DNA of 64,000 nucleotides from IMG/VR virus record IMGVR_UViG_3300034093_001036, positions 24,580 through 88,579 of that record; one strand, written 5' to 3'. Shown here one piece after another: positions 44,040 to 51,240 of this stretch; position 1 is the first letter of the stretch, and each line of letters opens with the position of its first letter. Below the pieces are notes generated by a model that saw only the letters and a program-made list of their open reading frames with translations, was not told the DNA's origin and did no database searches. Made by a program: the position numbers and the translations under genes. This DNA comes from a virus.

Positions 44040-44056
44040 CCCTTTTAATTATCTAA

Positions 44057-44281
44057 TTAGAGAATATAGTTGCTGTAGCCAATAACCTGTAGTGGGATTG
44101 CTGGAGTATTACCTAAACCAATAGCCACAATCTGAATGGCTGAAAACTTAACTCTAAAAGGAAGTATATCTGTAATCAAAGTGTTTCTTGTAAAGTCTTC
44201 TACCTGAATTAATGGATAGTCAATAGGAAAAATTTGTTTTGTTTTGCCGTTAAGTTTATCAAGTATTAATGCTGTGGCCAT
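44057..44281 (-). CDS. Small virion-region protein, unknown function
   Basis: A 74-residue protein without transmembrane segment or recognised motif. It is beta-rich (KFSAIQIVAIGLGNTPAIPL), starts on the last base of the upstream gene stop, and belongs to the small structural gene run 43.6-45.2 kb. A head or fibre accessory role is possible. Confidence 0.55.
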   Translation of the reverse strand: MATALILDKLNGKTKQIFPIDYPLIQVEDFTRNTLITDILPFRVKFSAIQIVAIGLGNTPAIPLQVIGYSNYIL

Positions 44282-44691
44282 TAATCTGTTACATCTTCAA
44301 GAATTTTTAGGCTACCCTGAGCAACCGTCCAAACTCTTGTAGGGTCTGACACTTGAATGTCAAAGATGTCTCCTGTTTGAAGTTGTACTGACTCTGCTGC
44401 TGTTAGCCAAACTGTAAACTCTCCAACTAGGTCATCTTCATCTGCAACTGGATATAAATTTAAAACTAGTGTCGCAGCATCTGTAATAATTCCAGGGGTT
44501 GAAGTAGGTCTTTTAATCTTCATAGCAATATCCCATTCAGATCCCGCGCCTTTTAGGATCAAAGGAACTTTAGCATCATCTGTTACATAAACCTTAAACC
44601 CAGAAGTATCTCCACGAACTACAGTCCAAATAACTGTTGGCGGTGCATTGCCAATATCGTATGATGTTTGAGATCCTCTTAAAGTTGCCAT
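44281..44691 (-). CDS. BppU-N-like structural protein
   Basis: A 136-residue protein with the pattern VIWTVVRGDTSGFKVYVTDD, a central WDIAMKIKR strand and a final GSLKILEDVTD. The same plan recurs in 53654-54034 (IKWQIVRGDTSPLRVEFLED ... GTISVIGDVTG) and, less closely, in 51241-51696 (YYKGDTFEFRIYPKKNDG ... GTITVTDQVTR). It resembles the N-terminal baseplate-anchoring domain of lactococcal BppU. The gene has a leaderless promoter. Confidence 0.6.
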   Translation of the reverse strand: MATLRGSQTSYDIGNAPPTVIWTVVRGDTSGFKVYVTDDAKVPLILKGAGSEWDIAMKIKRPTSTPGIITDAATLVLNLYPVADEDDLVGEFTVWLTAAESVQLQTGDIFDIQVSDPTRVWTVAQGSLKILEDVTD

Positions 44692-44696
44692 AGTTT

Positions 44697-44705
44697 ATTA
44701 TATCA
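44697..44705 (-). promoter_or_regulatory. Leaderless extended -10 promoter
   Basis: TGATATAAT ends five bases before the ATG at 44691 and includes the TGA stop of the upstream gene. Confidence 0.55.
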
Positions 44706-45239
44706 CGACAGGCCGTCTTTGAGAGCGCCCCAAGTGCCGTTTCCTTTTGTTTGAACTATTAACATACCGCTAACTGACTGAATGGCAACAACGGCTACAT
44801 ATCTTGCTGGTCCTGTACTTGGACGGGTTGAAACAAGTGTTCCACTTTCATCAACATAAACCCTTGTGCCAGGAAGACCAAGACCTGTTGTATTCATTTC
44901 TAAAACACCAGAAACAATTACAAGCCCATTTGTATTATTTGCAATACTGCTTTTTACTAACCCTAATATTGGAATATCTGGATTGTGAGATACACTTGAT
45001 GGATTATATTTTTCTATTAATGATTTTCCACTAAGACTTCCGCTAATAAAAACTGGTGTACCAGTATCAATTGCTGCTCCTGTAGTATTTCTAGCATCAA
45101 GATATGCTGCGCCATAGCCTAGTGGAGGCAAAATATCATTTAAAGCATCAACTAATACTTTAAAGTCTCCGTGTACGTTCACGGGATCAGAAGCAATAGG
45201 ATATTTCATAGTAGGATAATTAGATGATGATTGCGCCAT
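44703..45239 (-). CDS. Virion structural protein, unknown fold
   Basis: A 178-residue protein starting SSSNYPTMKYPIASDPVNVH, followed by DFKVLVDALNDILPPLG and a beta-rich C-terminal half with TGTPVFISGSLSGK. The second half resembles the small beta-barrel modules (capsid decoration or fibre-like) that often carry a GTPVFIS turn. It is the first gene of the leftward run that begins opposite the lysozyme gene. Confidence 0.6.
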   Translation of the reverse strand: MAQSSSNYPTMKYPIASDPVNVHGDFKVLVDALNDILPPLGYGAAYLDARNTTGAAIDTGTPVFISGSLSGKSLIEKYNPSSVSHNPDIPILGLVKSSIANNTNGLVIVSGVLEMNTTGLGLPGTRVYVDESGTLVSTRPSTGPARYVAVVAIQSVSGMLIVQTKGNGTWGALKDGLS

Positions 45240-45246
45240 AATTTCT

Positions 45247-45255
45247 ATTATACCA
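45247..45255 (-). promoter_or_regulatory. Leaderless extended -10 promoter of leftward fibre run
   Basis: TGGTATAAT ends seven bases before the ATG at 45239. It is back to back with the rightward lysozyme promoter. Confidence 0.55.
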
Positions 45256-45265
45256 CCCTCTAAAG

Positions 45266-45295
45266 TTGACTTTTGACAAATTTTTATGTTATACT
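45266..45295 (+). promoter_or_regulatory. Rightward promoter of lysozyme-like gene
   Basis: TTGACT, an 18-base spacer and TATACT. The predicted start (~45302) lies directly at a perfect hairpin. Confidence 0.65.
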
Positions 45296-45302
45296 AGTAA
45301 GT

Positions 45303-45330
45303 AACACCTACCAAGGTGTTGTTGTTTTCT
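45303..45330 (+). other. 5' hairpin in lysozyme mRNA leader
   Basis: AACACCT-ACCA-AGGTGTT forms a seven-pair stem with a four-base loop, followed by GTTGTTTTC and then the AAGGAGG ribosome site. Being at the predicted 5' end, it may stabilise the message or act as a weak attenuator. Confidence 0.55.
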
Positions 45331-45342
45331 AAGGAGGAAACT

Positions 45343-45906
45343 ATGATTAAATTTATCGAAAGAAACAAAGAGATCATTAGCACACTCAGTATCGTAGCAC
45401 TAGTAACAGTTATGTCTAATTCTGCTAATGCTATTTCAGATTTTGATACTAAGAATAACCTTAGCCTGAAACAGGCTCAGACATCGGAAACCACCTCGAA
45501 AGAGGTTTTTTTGGTTTCTAAAGCAAAAAAGTTAGAGAGTTTTGAAAATAAGGTTTCTCTAACAGATTTAGAACTAAAGGAACTGCTTTCCCTAGTTGGC
45601 TTCAAGGGTAAAGACCTTGTTGTGGCTTGGGCAGTAGCAAAGAAAGAATCTAATGGACGACCATTGGCCTTTAATGGCAATCACAAGACTGGGGATTCGT
45701 CTTATGGTATGTTCCAAATTAATATGATTGATACACTTGGTCCTGATCGTAGGGACAAGTTTGATCTTGACTCTAACGCTGAATTATTTAATCCCGTCAA
45801 GAATGCTGAAATTGCATACTACATGACAAAGGGTGGGGACGACTGGTCTTCTTGGAAAGGCATCACTCCAAAGACTAAGGAATGGATGGCTAAGTTTCCT
45901 CGCTAA
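45343..45906 (+). CDS. Secreted lysozyme/transglycosylase-like protein
   Basis: A 187-residue protein, the only rightward gene within the late region. A Sec signal peptide is clear: basic MIKFIERNKE, hydrophobic IISTLSIVALVTVM, and an SANA cleavage site near residue 28. The C-terminal ~100 residues have a lysozyme-like fold: VAKKESNGRPLAF supplies the catalytic Glu, and DSSYGMFQINMID is the standard substrate-cleft segment of SLT-type muramidases. The spacer between signal and domain is Ser/Thr/Lys-rich. The ATG at 45343 has AAGGAGGAAACT before it. It should degrade peptidoglycan, as endolysin or exported muralytic enzyme. Confidence 0.8.
   Translation: MIKFIERNKEIISTLSIVALVTVMSNSANAISDFDTKNNLSLKQAQTSETTSKEVFLVSKAKKLESFENKVSLTDLELKELLSLVGFKGKDLVVAWAVAKKESNGRPLAFNGNHKTGDSSYGMFQINMIDTLGPDRRDKFDLDSNAELFNPVKNAEIAYYMTKGGDDWSSWKGITPKTKEWMAKFPR
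45493..45512 (+). terminator. Terminator-like hairpin inside lysozyme gene
   Basis: ACCTC-GAAA-GAGGT followed by seven T residues lies in the linker-coding part of the lysozyme gene. A flanking AAACC/GGTTT pair can extend the stem. It looks like a true intrinsic terminator, yet it is within the coding frame. Confidence 0.55.
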
Positions 45907-46856
45907 TTCCTTCTTGGTGGCATGCCAAGTGCCCTAGGCTCAACTACAACATGTGAACTGTAGTTTGGAATAAAGTCTGTGTATTTTGTGTCTATACCAG
46001 ACTCTTTAAGAAAATTGTAAACTTTTTCTTTTGGAATTTCTAATTGACCAGACATTAGCATAGACAGTCTATTAGTTGATTCTTCAACATGGCTCCAGTA
46101 GTGTTCTTTTCTGCCGTCTGCCCAAGGCCTAAGCGTTTCTCTTGTTACAGATCCATTTGCCTGTCCATGCGACTGATTGTGAAAAACATCCCTTGTGCCA
46201 ATAGAGTAAATTTTCCAATCTTTTGCATAAGTTCTTAAAGATAAAGCAAACTCTTCAGTATTGAATGATTCTTTACCGCTAATACCAACTTCATCAATCC
46301 ATTGCTTGGGTGCAAAAAGGTAACAACATGTAGCCCAATACGAACGAACTATTTCCTCTATTTCTAAAACCCTGTATCCTGGAAACTGAAATCCTGGAAC
46401 TAAATTATTAAATAAAAATCCATACAGTGATACTTTACAGTCTGTAACAAAATTAATTGACCCGTCTGACATTATTTTATACTCTGCTGGGGCATATGCA
46501 ATAATAAATTTTTCATTATTAATATTTAATTTTTCATATCTTTCAACAGCAAACCTATCCCATTCTGGTGCTGCATAGGTGTGTGAATCAAACTGTATAA
46601 AATAGTTATAATCTACATTAACTTGAGTTGCCAAGTTTCTAGCCCAACAGACACCACCCCTATACTCTGAAAGATCAAAGTGCCTATATAATAACTGTTC
46701 TTTTGGTATAAAAGATAAATCATATTTAGTATTATCTTCTGAAACTATAGAAAAATACAGATCCTCTTTATTTTTTGCCTGATGCCACAAAGAAAACATT
46801 GTAGAATAAAACTCTGGGTCACAATAATTGACAACACTAACTAATATTTTTTTCAT
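45903..46856 (-). CDS. GlcNAc-transferase-like glycosyltransferase
   Basis: A 317-residue GT-A fold enzyme. It starts KKILVSVVNYCDPEF, has a GGVCWARNLATQ helix that binds the nucleotide sugar, and an FIQFDSHTYAAPEWD segment (Asp90, His92, Asp100) in which DSH takes the place of the usual DxD. This combination is characteristic of the GlcNAc family (PF11397; GT60), known for adding GlcNAc to hydroxyproline of Skp1 in Dictyostelium. It overlaps the oxygenase at 46853 by four bases. Target and sugar are inferred. Confidence 0.75.
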   Translation of the reverse strand: MKKILVSVVNYCDPEFYSTMFSLWHQAKNKEDLYFSIVSEDNTKYDLSFIPKEQLLYRHFDLSEYRGGVCWARNLATQVNVDYNYFIQFDSHTYAAPEWDRFAVERYEKLNINNEKFIIAYAPAEYKIMSDGSINFVTDCKVSLYGFLFNNLVPGFQFPGYRVLEIEEIVRSYWATCCYLFAPKQWIDEVGISGKESFNTEEFALSLRTYAKDWKIYSIGTRDVFHNQSHGQANGSVTRETLRPWADGRKEHYWSHVEESTNRLSMLMSGQLEIPKEKVYNFLKESGIDTKYTDFIPNYSSHVVVEPRALGMPPRRN

Positions 46857-47413
46857 CCCTTATTTCTTATTCCAGTATATAAATGTTGTGGGCCTTTTGT
46901 AAAAAACCAATGATCTGGCTCTACATAAAAGAAAAAAGCATTTGCAACTAGGTTATTCTTTGGGTCAGGGAATTCCTCTCTCCAGTGTTGTTGATCATTC
47001 CCGTATGAAATAACCATATCATTTTCTTCTGGTTGAAACTTTATTCCTTCAACATAAAAATCCCAAGGTGTTTTATGAAAAATTGTATAATTCATATGGT
47101 ATGTACAAGCATTATCATCAACATGTTTCCAAAGTCTAGCCTTTTCTCCTTCATAGATACTTAATAAACACCAGGAAGGAAGTAATGTTTCTGATTCAAA
47201 TTCTTCTTTTGCCAGTGGTAGAAGCATCTGATGAAATTTTCTAAGTGGTATTATATTTTCTCTATGTGTTCCGTCCCAAATTGCCCATTGATGTCTACCA
47301 AAACCTTCGTCAAATGTACTTTTATCTGTTGACCAAAGATGCATTGCTAGATCTTGTAATTCCTTATGTTCTTTTTCTGGAAGAACGGTTTTTAATAAAT
47401 ATGGCGCTTTCAT
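46853..47413 (-). CDS. 2OG-Fe(II) oxygenase, divergent
   Basis: A 186-residue protein with HVDD (His97-Asp99) and a distal His143 in NDQQHWREEF. The typical strands are present (NYTIFHKTPWDFYVEGIKFQ and EENDMVISYGND), but the usual GG-x-L-x-F segment is replaced, so it is a more distant member. It is sandwiched in overlap between the GlcNAc transferase and another oxygenase, which suggests a shared substrate. Confidence 0.7.
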   Translation of the reverse strand: MKAPYLLKTVLPEKEHKELQDLAMHLWSTDKSTFDEGFGRHQWAIWDGTHRENIIPLRKFHQMLLPLAKEEFESETLLPSWCLLSIYEGEKARLWKHVDDNACTYHMNYTIFHKTPWDFYVEGIKFQPEENDMVISYGNDQQHWREEFPDPKNNLVANAFFFYVEPDHWFFTKGPQHLYTGIRNKG

Positions 47414-47931
47414 CGTAGAAAACTAACTACTGCATATTTATCGCCTTCAATAATTGGGGATACTGAGTGATTATAAACATATATAGATGGAAATATAATT
47501 ATTTGATTAGTTTTTGGTTTAAGTTTAATATTAAATCTTGGAAAGTTTATTTCTCCACCAATATAATCATCATTTAAATAATATACAACTGAAACTCTTC
47601 TATGATATTCGGTTCCGTCATCTACATGATTAATAAAACCTTGTCCTGGACTATATTTCATTATTCCGTATACGTCATGCCATTCAGGAAATATCTTATA
47701 ATACTCTTTATAGTCTTTCTCTATTGGATCAAAATGATCAAAGAACAACCTGTTTAATTTTAAAGAAGTTATTTTTTCTAAATCTTCAACTTCTGCATAA
47801 GACCATTTAGGTGTAATCCATTTAGAATCCATCATCAATTTTTGAATTTCTTTATATAAAAAAACATTATCTGGAATTACATTATCATATACAACAATTC
47901 CTGGAGCAATTTCTTCTTTTATCATTACCAT
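47410..47931 (-). CDS. 2OG-Fe(II) oxygenase, prolyl-4-hydroxylase type
   Basis: A 173-residue oxygenase, close to a minimal catalytic core. The triad is His102-Asp104 (NHVDDG) and His155 (YNHSVS), with Lys165 at +10. VVYYLNDDYIGGEINFP matches the cluster at 28-35 kb. I start it at the ATG at 47931, preceded by TTAGGAAA and overlapping the upstream stop; a longer frame reaching 47991 lies inside the upstream gene and lacks a ribosome site. Confidence 0.85.
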   Translation of the reverse strand: MVMIKEEIAPGIVVYDNVIPDNVFLYKEIQKLMMDSKWITPKWSYAEVEDLEKITSLKLNRLFFDHFDPIEKDYKEYYKIFPEWHDVYGIMKYSPGQGFINHVDDGTEYHRRVSVVYYLNDDYIGGEINFPRFNIKLKPKTNQIIIFPSIYVYNHSVSPIIEGDKYAVVSFLR

Positions 47932-48122
47932 TTTCCTAACGGACACGATGCTGCTTCTAACATTACTTTTGCTTTCATAAAACATCCACATTTTTTACAT
48001 TGTTTTGTTAATTTTATTAGTTCTGGACATTGTTTGCATATATTAAATCTTTGATTAGAGAGATCTGATTCCTTTACATAATTTTTTAAATTAAGCATGT
48101 GTAAAGGATTTACTTCGTTCAT
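47925..48122 (-). CDS. Small Cys-rich zinc-binding protein
   Basis: A 65-residue protein with FNICKQCPEL, KQCKKCGCFMKAKVML and ASCPLGKW. This Cys spacing is that of a small family widespread in T4-like and cyanophages, often next to fibre or modification genes; its function is unknown. It probably binds one zinc ion. It lies between the Hint fibre and the prolyl-hydroxylase-like gene. Confidence 0.7.
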   Translation of the reverse strand: MNEVNPLHMLNLKNYVKESDLSNQRFNICKQCPELIKLTKQCKKCGCFMKAKVMLEAASCPLGKW

Positions 48123-48123
48123 T

Positions 48124-49845
48124 TTATTCTGAATCTCTTTGTGTTAGGCCTTGGAAGACACCCTTCTTATTATGAGAGATTAGATCTCCTGCAATAAAGA
48201 GTGAATAAGGATTTACAGTGATGTCATAAACATCTGTTGTTTCATCAACATAACCCAATACTTCAACAAGTACATCTGTTGCTTGATTATTTATGTCATA
48301 AACTAAATAGTCGCCAAGTTTAATTACACCAGCCTGAATAAATGCGTATACTCCATCTCTCTTAACTAGCATTAAGTGCTCTAGAGAGAATCTTCTTTGC
48401 TTACTACCATTAAACATTACAGTAGTTGCAACATCTCTTGCCTTAATTGCACTAATAGTTGTTTCAACAACTGATGATCCAGTTAGAGTATCAGATACCC
48501 ATGTCTCAGCAAAATCAACAGATGAGTTATCTGGTAATTCATTGAAACTGTAGGATACTAGACTTTGTCCTATAAACAAATCTCTTGCTTTAACATATCC
48601 ACTAGTTGTTCTTACAAGAACATCACCCTGTACACATCCATCAATTGGTGCAACTGGTGTTGGTTCAGTTGGAGTTGGGGTAAATACTGGTGGGAAGAAT
48701 GGACAGAATACTGGTGGGAAGAATGGACAGAATACTGGTGGGAAGAACGGACAGAATGATGGTGGGAAGAACGGTGGGAAGAACGGTGGGAAGAACGGTG
48801 GGAAGAATGGTCCTGTTGCTGGAGGCGTACAGTCTTGTGTGTCCGAATCTGTTCCTGTTGTAACAATTGGGGCTGGGTTTGGAGAACATCCACTTGCAGT
48901 TTCTGTTATAGTATACGATCTAGTTCTTGTTTGTGCATATTCATCTGGGCCACCAACTCTTACACAAGCACCCCAAGGACCCCACTCACCGTAAGTTGTT
49001 GTTGTTGTCCAGGTTGGTACACATGTTGGTGCAACTGGTGCAACTGGTGCAACTGGTGCAACTGGTGCAGTTGGTGTAGGTGTTGTACAAGTTACTGATG
49101 GATATCCTGAAGAACTTGCTGCAGTAATATTGGTTGCAGTTGGATATGTTGCTAATAAATTATCTAATGCCTGTCCTGATGTTGCTCCTGTGTCAGTAAC
49201 CGTAGTTCCACCAACACAACCAGAGATATACCAAGTTGTTGCAACAGGTGTTGGAGTAGGTGTTGTACAAGTTACTGATGGATATCCTGAAGAACTTGCT
49301 GCAGTAATATTGGTTGCAGTTGGGTGAACTTCTAGAAGATTATCAAGGGCTCTTCCTGATGTTGGACCTTCTCCATAAACAGGACTTCCATTAACGCAAC
49401 CAGAGATGTACCAAGTAACAGGTGTTGGTGTTGGTGTTGGTACACATGCTGCAGGAATTCCCAATAAAGTAACAATTTCAGCACTTGACAAGTTTGATAT
49501 TGTAGTTGTTCCTGTAATGTTTGTAATTCCTGATCCTGTAGGAGGTGTTCCATAAGCGCCTGAATAAGCAGTCGTTGATCCGTTACATGTTACATAAATA
49601 TCATAAATTGTAACCTCTGGTGTTGGTGTTACAGGAGTAGGTGCTACAGGAGTAGGTTCTACAGGAGTAGGTGCTACAGGAGTAGGTGCTACAGGAGTAG
49701 GTGCTACAGGAGTAGGTGCTACAGGAGTAGGTGCTACAGGAGTAGGTTCTACAGGAGTAGGTGCTACAGGAGTAGGTGCTACAGGAGTAGGAGTTGCTGC
49801 TAAAAATATTCCTATACCACTTGGGCCACGAAATAATGGACTCAT
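48124..49845 (-). CDS. Second Hint-domain fibre with TPVAP repeats
   Basis: A 573-residue protein. After a short N-terminus comes a TPVAP/TPVEP repeat (about residues 17-75), then repeated ~55-residue modules (WYISGCVGGTTVTDTGATSG twice, one diverged copy), an APV repeat, a thrombospondin-type-1-like segment (YGEWGPWGACV ... QTRTRSY), a PFFPP/PPVFC repeat, a second TPTEPTPVAP linker, and a C-terminal Hint domain nearly identical to that of 36836-38200 (Cys1 in CVQGDVLVRTT; end LISHN followed by KKG). The downstream genes encode two oxygenases and a GlcNAc transferase, which could modify the Pro/Thr repeats. Confidence 0.8.
   Translation of the reverse strand: MSPLFRGPSGIGIFLAATPTPVAPTPVAPTPVEPTPVAPTPVAPTPVAPTPVAPTPVAPTPVEPTPVAPTPVTPTPEVTIYDIYVTCNGSTTAYSGAYGTPPTGSGITNITGTTTISNLSSAEIVTLLGIPAACVPTPTPTPVTWYISGCVNGSPVYGEGPTSGRALDNLLEVHPTATNITAASSSGYPSVTCTTPTPTPVATTWYISGCVGGTTVTDTGATSGQALDNLLATYPTATNITAASSSGYPSVTCTTPTPTAPVAPVAPVAPVAPTCVPTWTTTTTYGEWGPWGACVRVGGPDEYAQTRTRSYTITETASGCSPNPAPIVTTGTDSDTQDCTPPATGPFFPPFFPPFFPPFFPPSFCPFFPPVFCPFFPPVFCPFFPPVFTPTPTEPTPVAPIDGCVQGDVLVRTTSGYVKARDLFIGQSLVSYSFNELPDNSSVDFAETWVSDTLTGSSVVETTISAIKARDVATTVMFNGSKQRRFSLEHLMLVKRDGVYAFIQAGVIKLGDYLVYDINNQATDVLVEVLGYVDETTDVYDITVNPYSLFIAGDLISHNKKGVFQGLTQRDSE
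48685..48808. repeat. Second PFFPP-coding tandem repeat
   Basis: The same GGTGGGAAGAA(C/T)GG units as at 37346-37606, coding PFFPP and PFFPPVFC on the minus strand. Confidence 0.85.
49079..49322. repeat. 180-bp-spaced direct repeat in Hint fibre gene
   Basis: A segment of about 64 bases beginning GTGTTGTACAAGTTACTG at 49079 recurs unchanged at 49259. It marks duplication of a ~60-residue WYISGC module. Confidence 0.85.
49630..49793. repeat. 15-bp TPVAP-coding tandem repeat
   Basis: About eleven copies of a 15-base unit (ACAGGAGTAGGTGCT and variants with TTCT) encode PTPVA or PTPVE on the minus strand. Confidence 0.9.
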
Positions 49846-49863
49846 GATTCTACCTGTTTACTA

Positions 49864-50622
49864 CTAAGCAAACTTGTTCTGTGATGCAAGAGCAGTAAAT
49901 GTTTCTGCACCTGTTTTCCTAATTGTATAAACATAAACATCTGTTGAGTTAATGTTTCCTGAAGAAGGGGCTATTCCACCTAACCATTTAGGAGTTACTG
50001 ATGCACCATCAACAGTAAGTGCTGTTGGGTAATATGCAGTTCCACTTTGAGGAGATTCAAATACAACAGAGATTTGCTGACCTGTTGCCATTAATGAATT
50101 AAGAGTAGTTGTTGCATTGCCACGAATATTTATTGTCCAATTTGCGACGGCATTGGAAGTACGAATATCAATAGAAGAAGTAGCAACATCAATATCAATT
50201 GCTCCAGTTGCTGCTGTTGCAGAAATAGTTGTTAATTCTTTTGGTGATACAAGTGAAGATTTATCAACTCCGTCTACATAAGACTTTGTTGCTAAAAGAG
50301 AAGTATCTGCTATGCCATGGACATTTGTTGTAGATGAATTATGTGTTGTAATTGCAGCATTTCTGGCTAATACTTCTGCTGCATCTGCTGCAGTTCTATT
50401 TACTACTTCAAGAGCATCTGCATCTACAAGATTCTGTAAATGTTTTGCAATAGATGGGGTTAAAAGGTTTGCGGTATTTGTATTTGAACCGTCATAGGCA
50501 TAAGATCCATAGTGGTAAAGTCTTAGCGCTGCTTGAATATCGGCTGCATCTGAAAGTCCAGGTATTTTGGCATTGAATAGCCCAGTACCACCAACGGTAT
50601 TGTCAATATTCTCTGCTGCCAC
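49864..50622 (-). CDS. Fibre-type virion protein
   Basis: A 252-residue protein with GTG start. The N-terminus (LSDAADIQAALRLYHYGSYA) resembles T4-like cyanophage fibre attachment segments; HNSSTTNVHGIADTSLLATK and ATKSYVDGVD are fibre motifs also seen in the 905-residue fibre; the C-terminal ~100 residues are a compact beta domain. AAAGGGTG serves as ribosome site and a TGGTATAAT box lies 18 bases upstream. Confidence 0.7.
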   Translation of the reverse strand: MAAENIDNTVGGTGLFNAKIPGLSDAADIQAALRLYHYGSYAYDGSNTNTANLLTPSIAKHLQNLVDADALEVVNRTAADAAEVLARNAAITTHNSSTTNVHGIADTSLLATKSYVDGVDKSSLVSPKELTTISATAATGAIDIDVATSSIDIRTSNAVANWTINIRGNATTTLNSLMATGQQISVVFESPQSGTAYYPTALTVDGASVTPKWLGGIAPSSGNINSTDVYVYTIRKTGAETFTALASQNKFA

Positions 50623-50640
50623 TATAAATCACCCTTTTTC

Positions 50641-50649
50641 ATTATACCA
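50641..50649 (-). promoter_or_regulatory. Extended -10 promoter in end of upstream gene
   Basis: TGGTATAAT is formed by the final Val and stop codons of the 50642-51238 gene and lies 18 bases before the GTG at 50622. Confidence 0.45.
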
Positions 50650-51238
50650 CCGTAATAAATAGGTGGACACGCTTAGTACCAGTTATCGGTCCCCAAGTTG
50701 TTCCATCATATTCTACACCCTCTATTTCAAGTGGTAGTGCTCTAATGCTTCCGCTATCTACTACATCTTTTACTACAAGATTTGTTGCTAATGGTCCAGC
50801 AGTATCTGGAGATGAAATAGAATACTGAATACTAAAACTTGCAGATGTAAGGTTTACGTCGCTTGCAATTTCTGTTACGTTAATTGGTGGAATAGTTAGT
50901 TTTCCATTTGCAGCAGTTACATCTTTTACAGCAGAATAAAAATTTGTTTTTAAACTAAGCATTTCAGTCCACTGTGTTCCAGTTGTTGTCGCTATTCTTT
51001 GAAATACTGTTTTATATGTATCTGAGTATGGATTATAGTCAATTGCAATATCTAGCGCTTCAATTCCTGTTGGAAGGTTAAGGATATCTGCATGAACATT
51101 TGCATCTTGTGGATTTCCGTTTGATCCCACAATAATACTTCCACGATCACCCTGTGGCCCTATGTCTAGGTCAAGACTTATTTCTACTGGACCACCAAAA
51201 ACTGTTAAATCGTCATTTGATACTAATATATCTGCCAT
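50642..51238 (-). CDS. Virion structural protein with short collagen-like motif
   Basis: A 198-residue protein. A GPQGDRGS collagen-like motif near residue 28 links an N-terminal segment to a beta-rich body, as in small fibre adaptors. Its start is three bases after the stop of the BppU-like gene. No closer family was recognised. Confidence 0.6.
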   Translation of the reverse strand: MADILVSNDDLTVFGGPVEISLDLDIGPQGDRGSIIVGSNGNPQDANVHADILNLPTGIEALDIAIDYNPYSDTYKTVFQRIATTTGTQWTEMLSLKTNFYSAVKDVTAANGKLTIPPINVTEIASDVNLTSASFSIQYSISSPDTAGPLATNLVVKDVVDSGSIRALPLEIEGVEYDGTTWGPITGTKRVHLFITVV

Positions 51239-51240
51239 TG

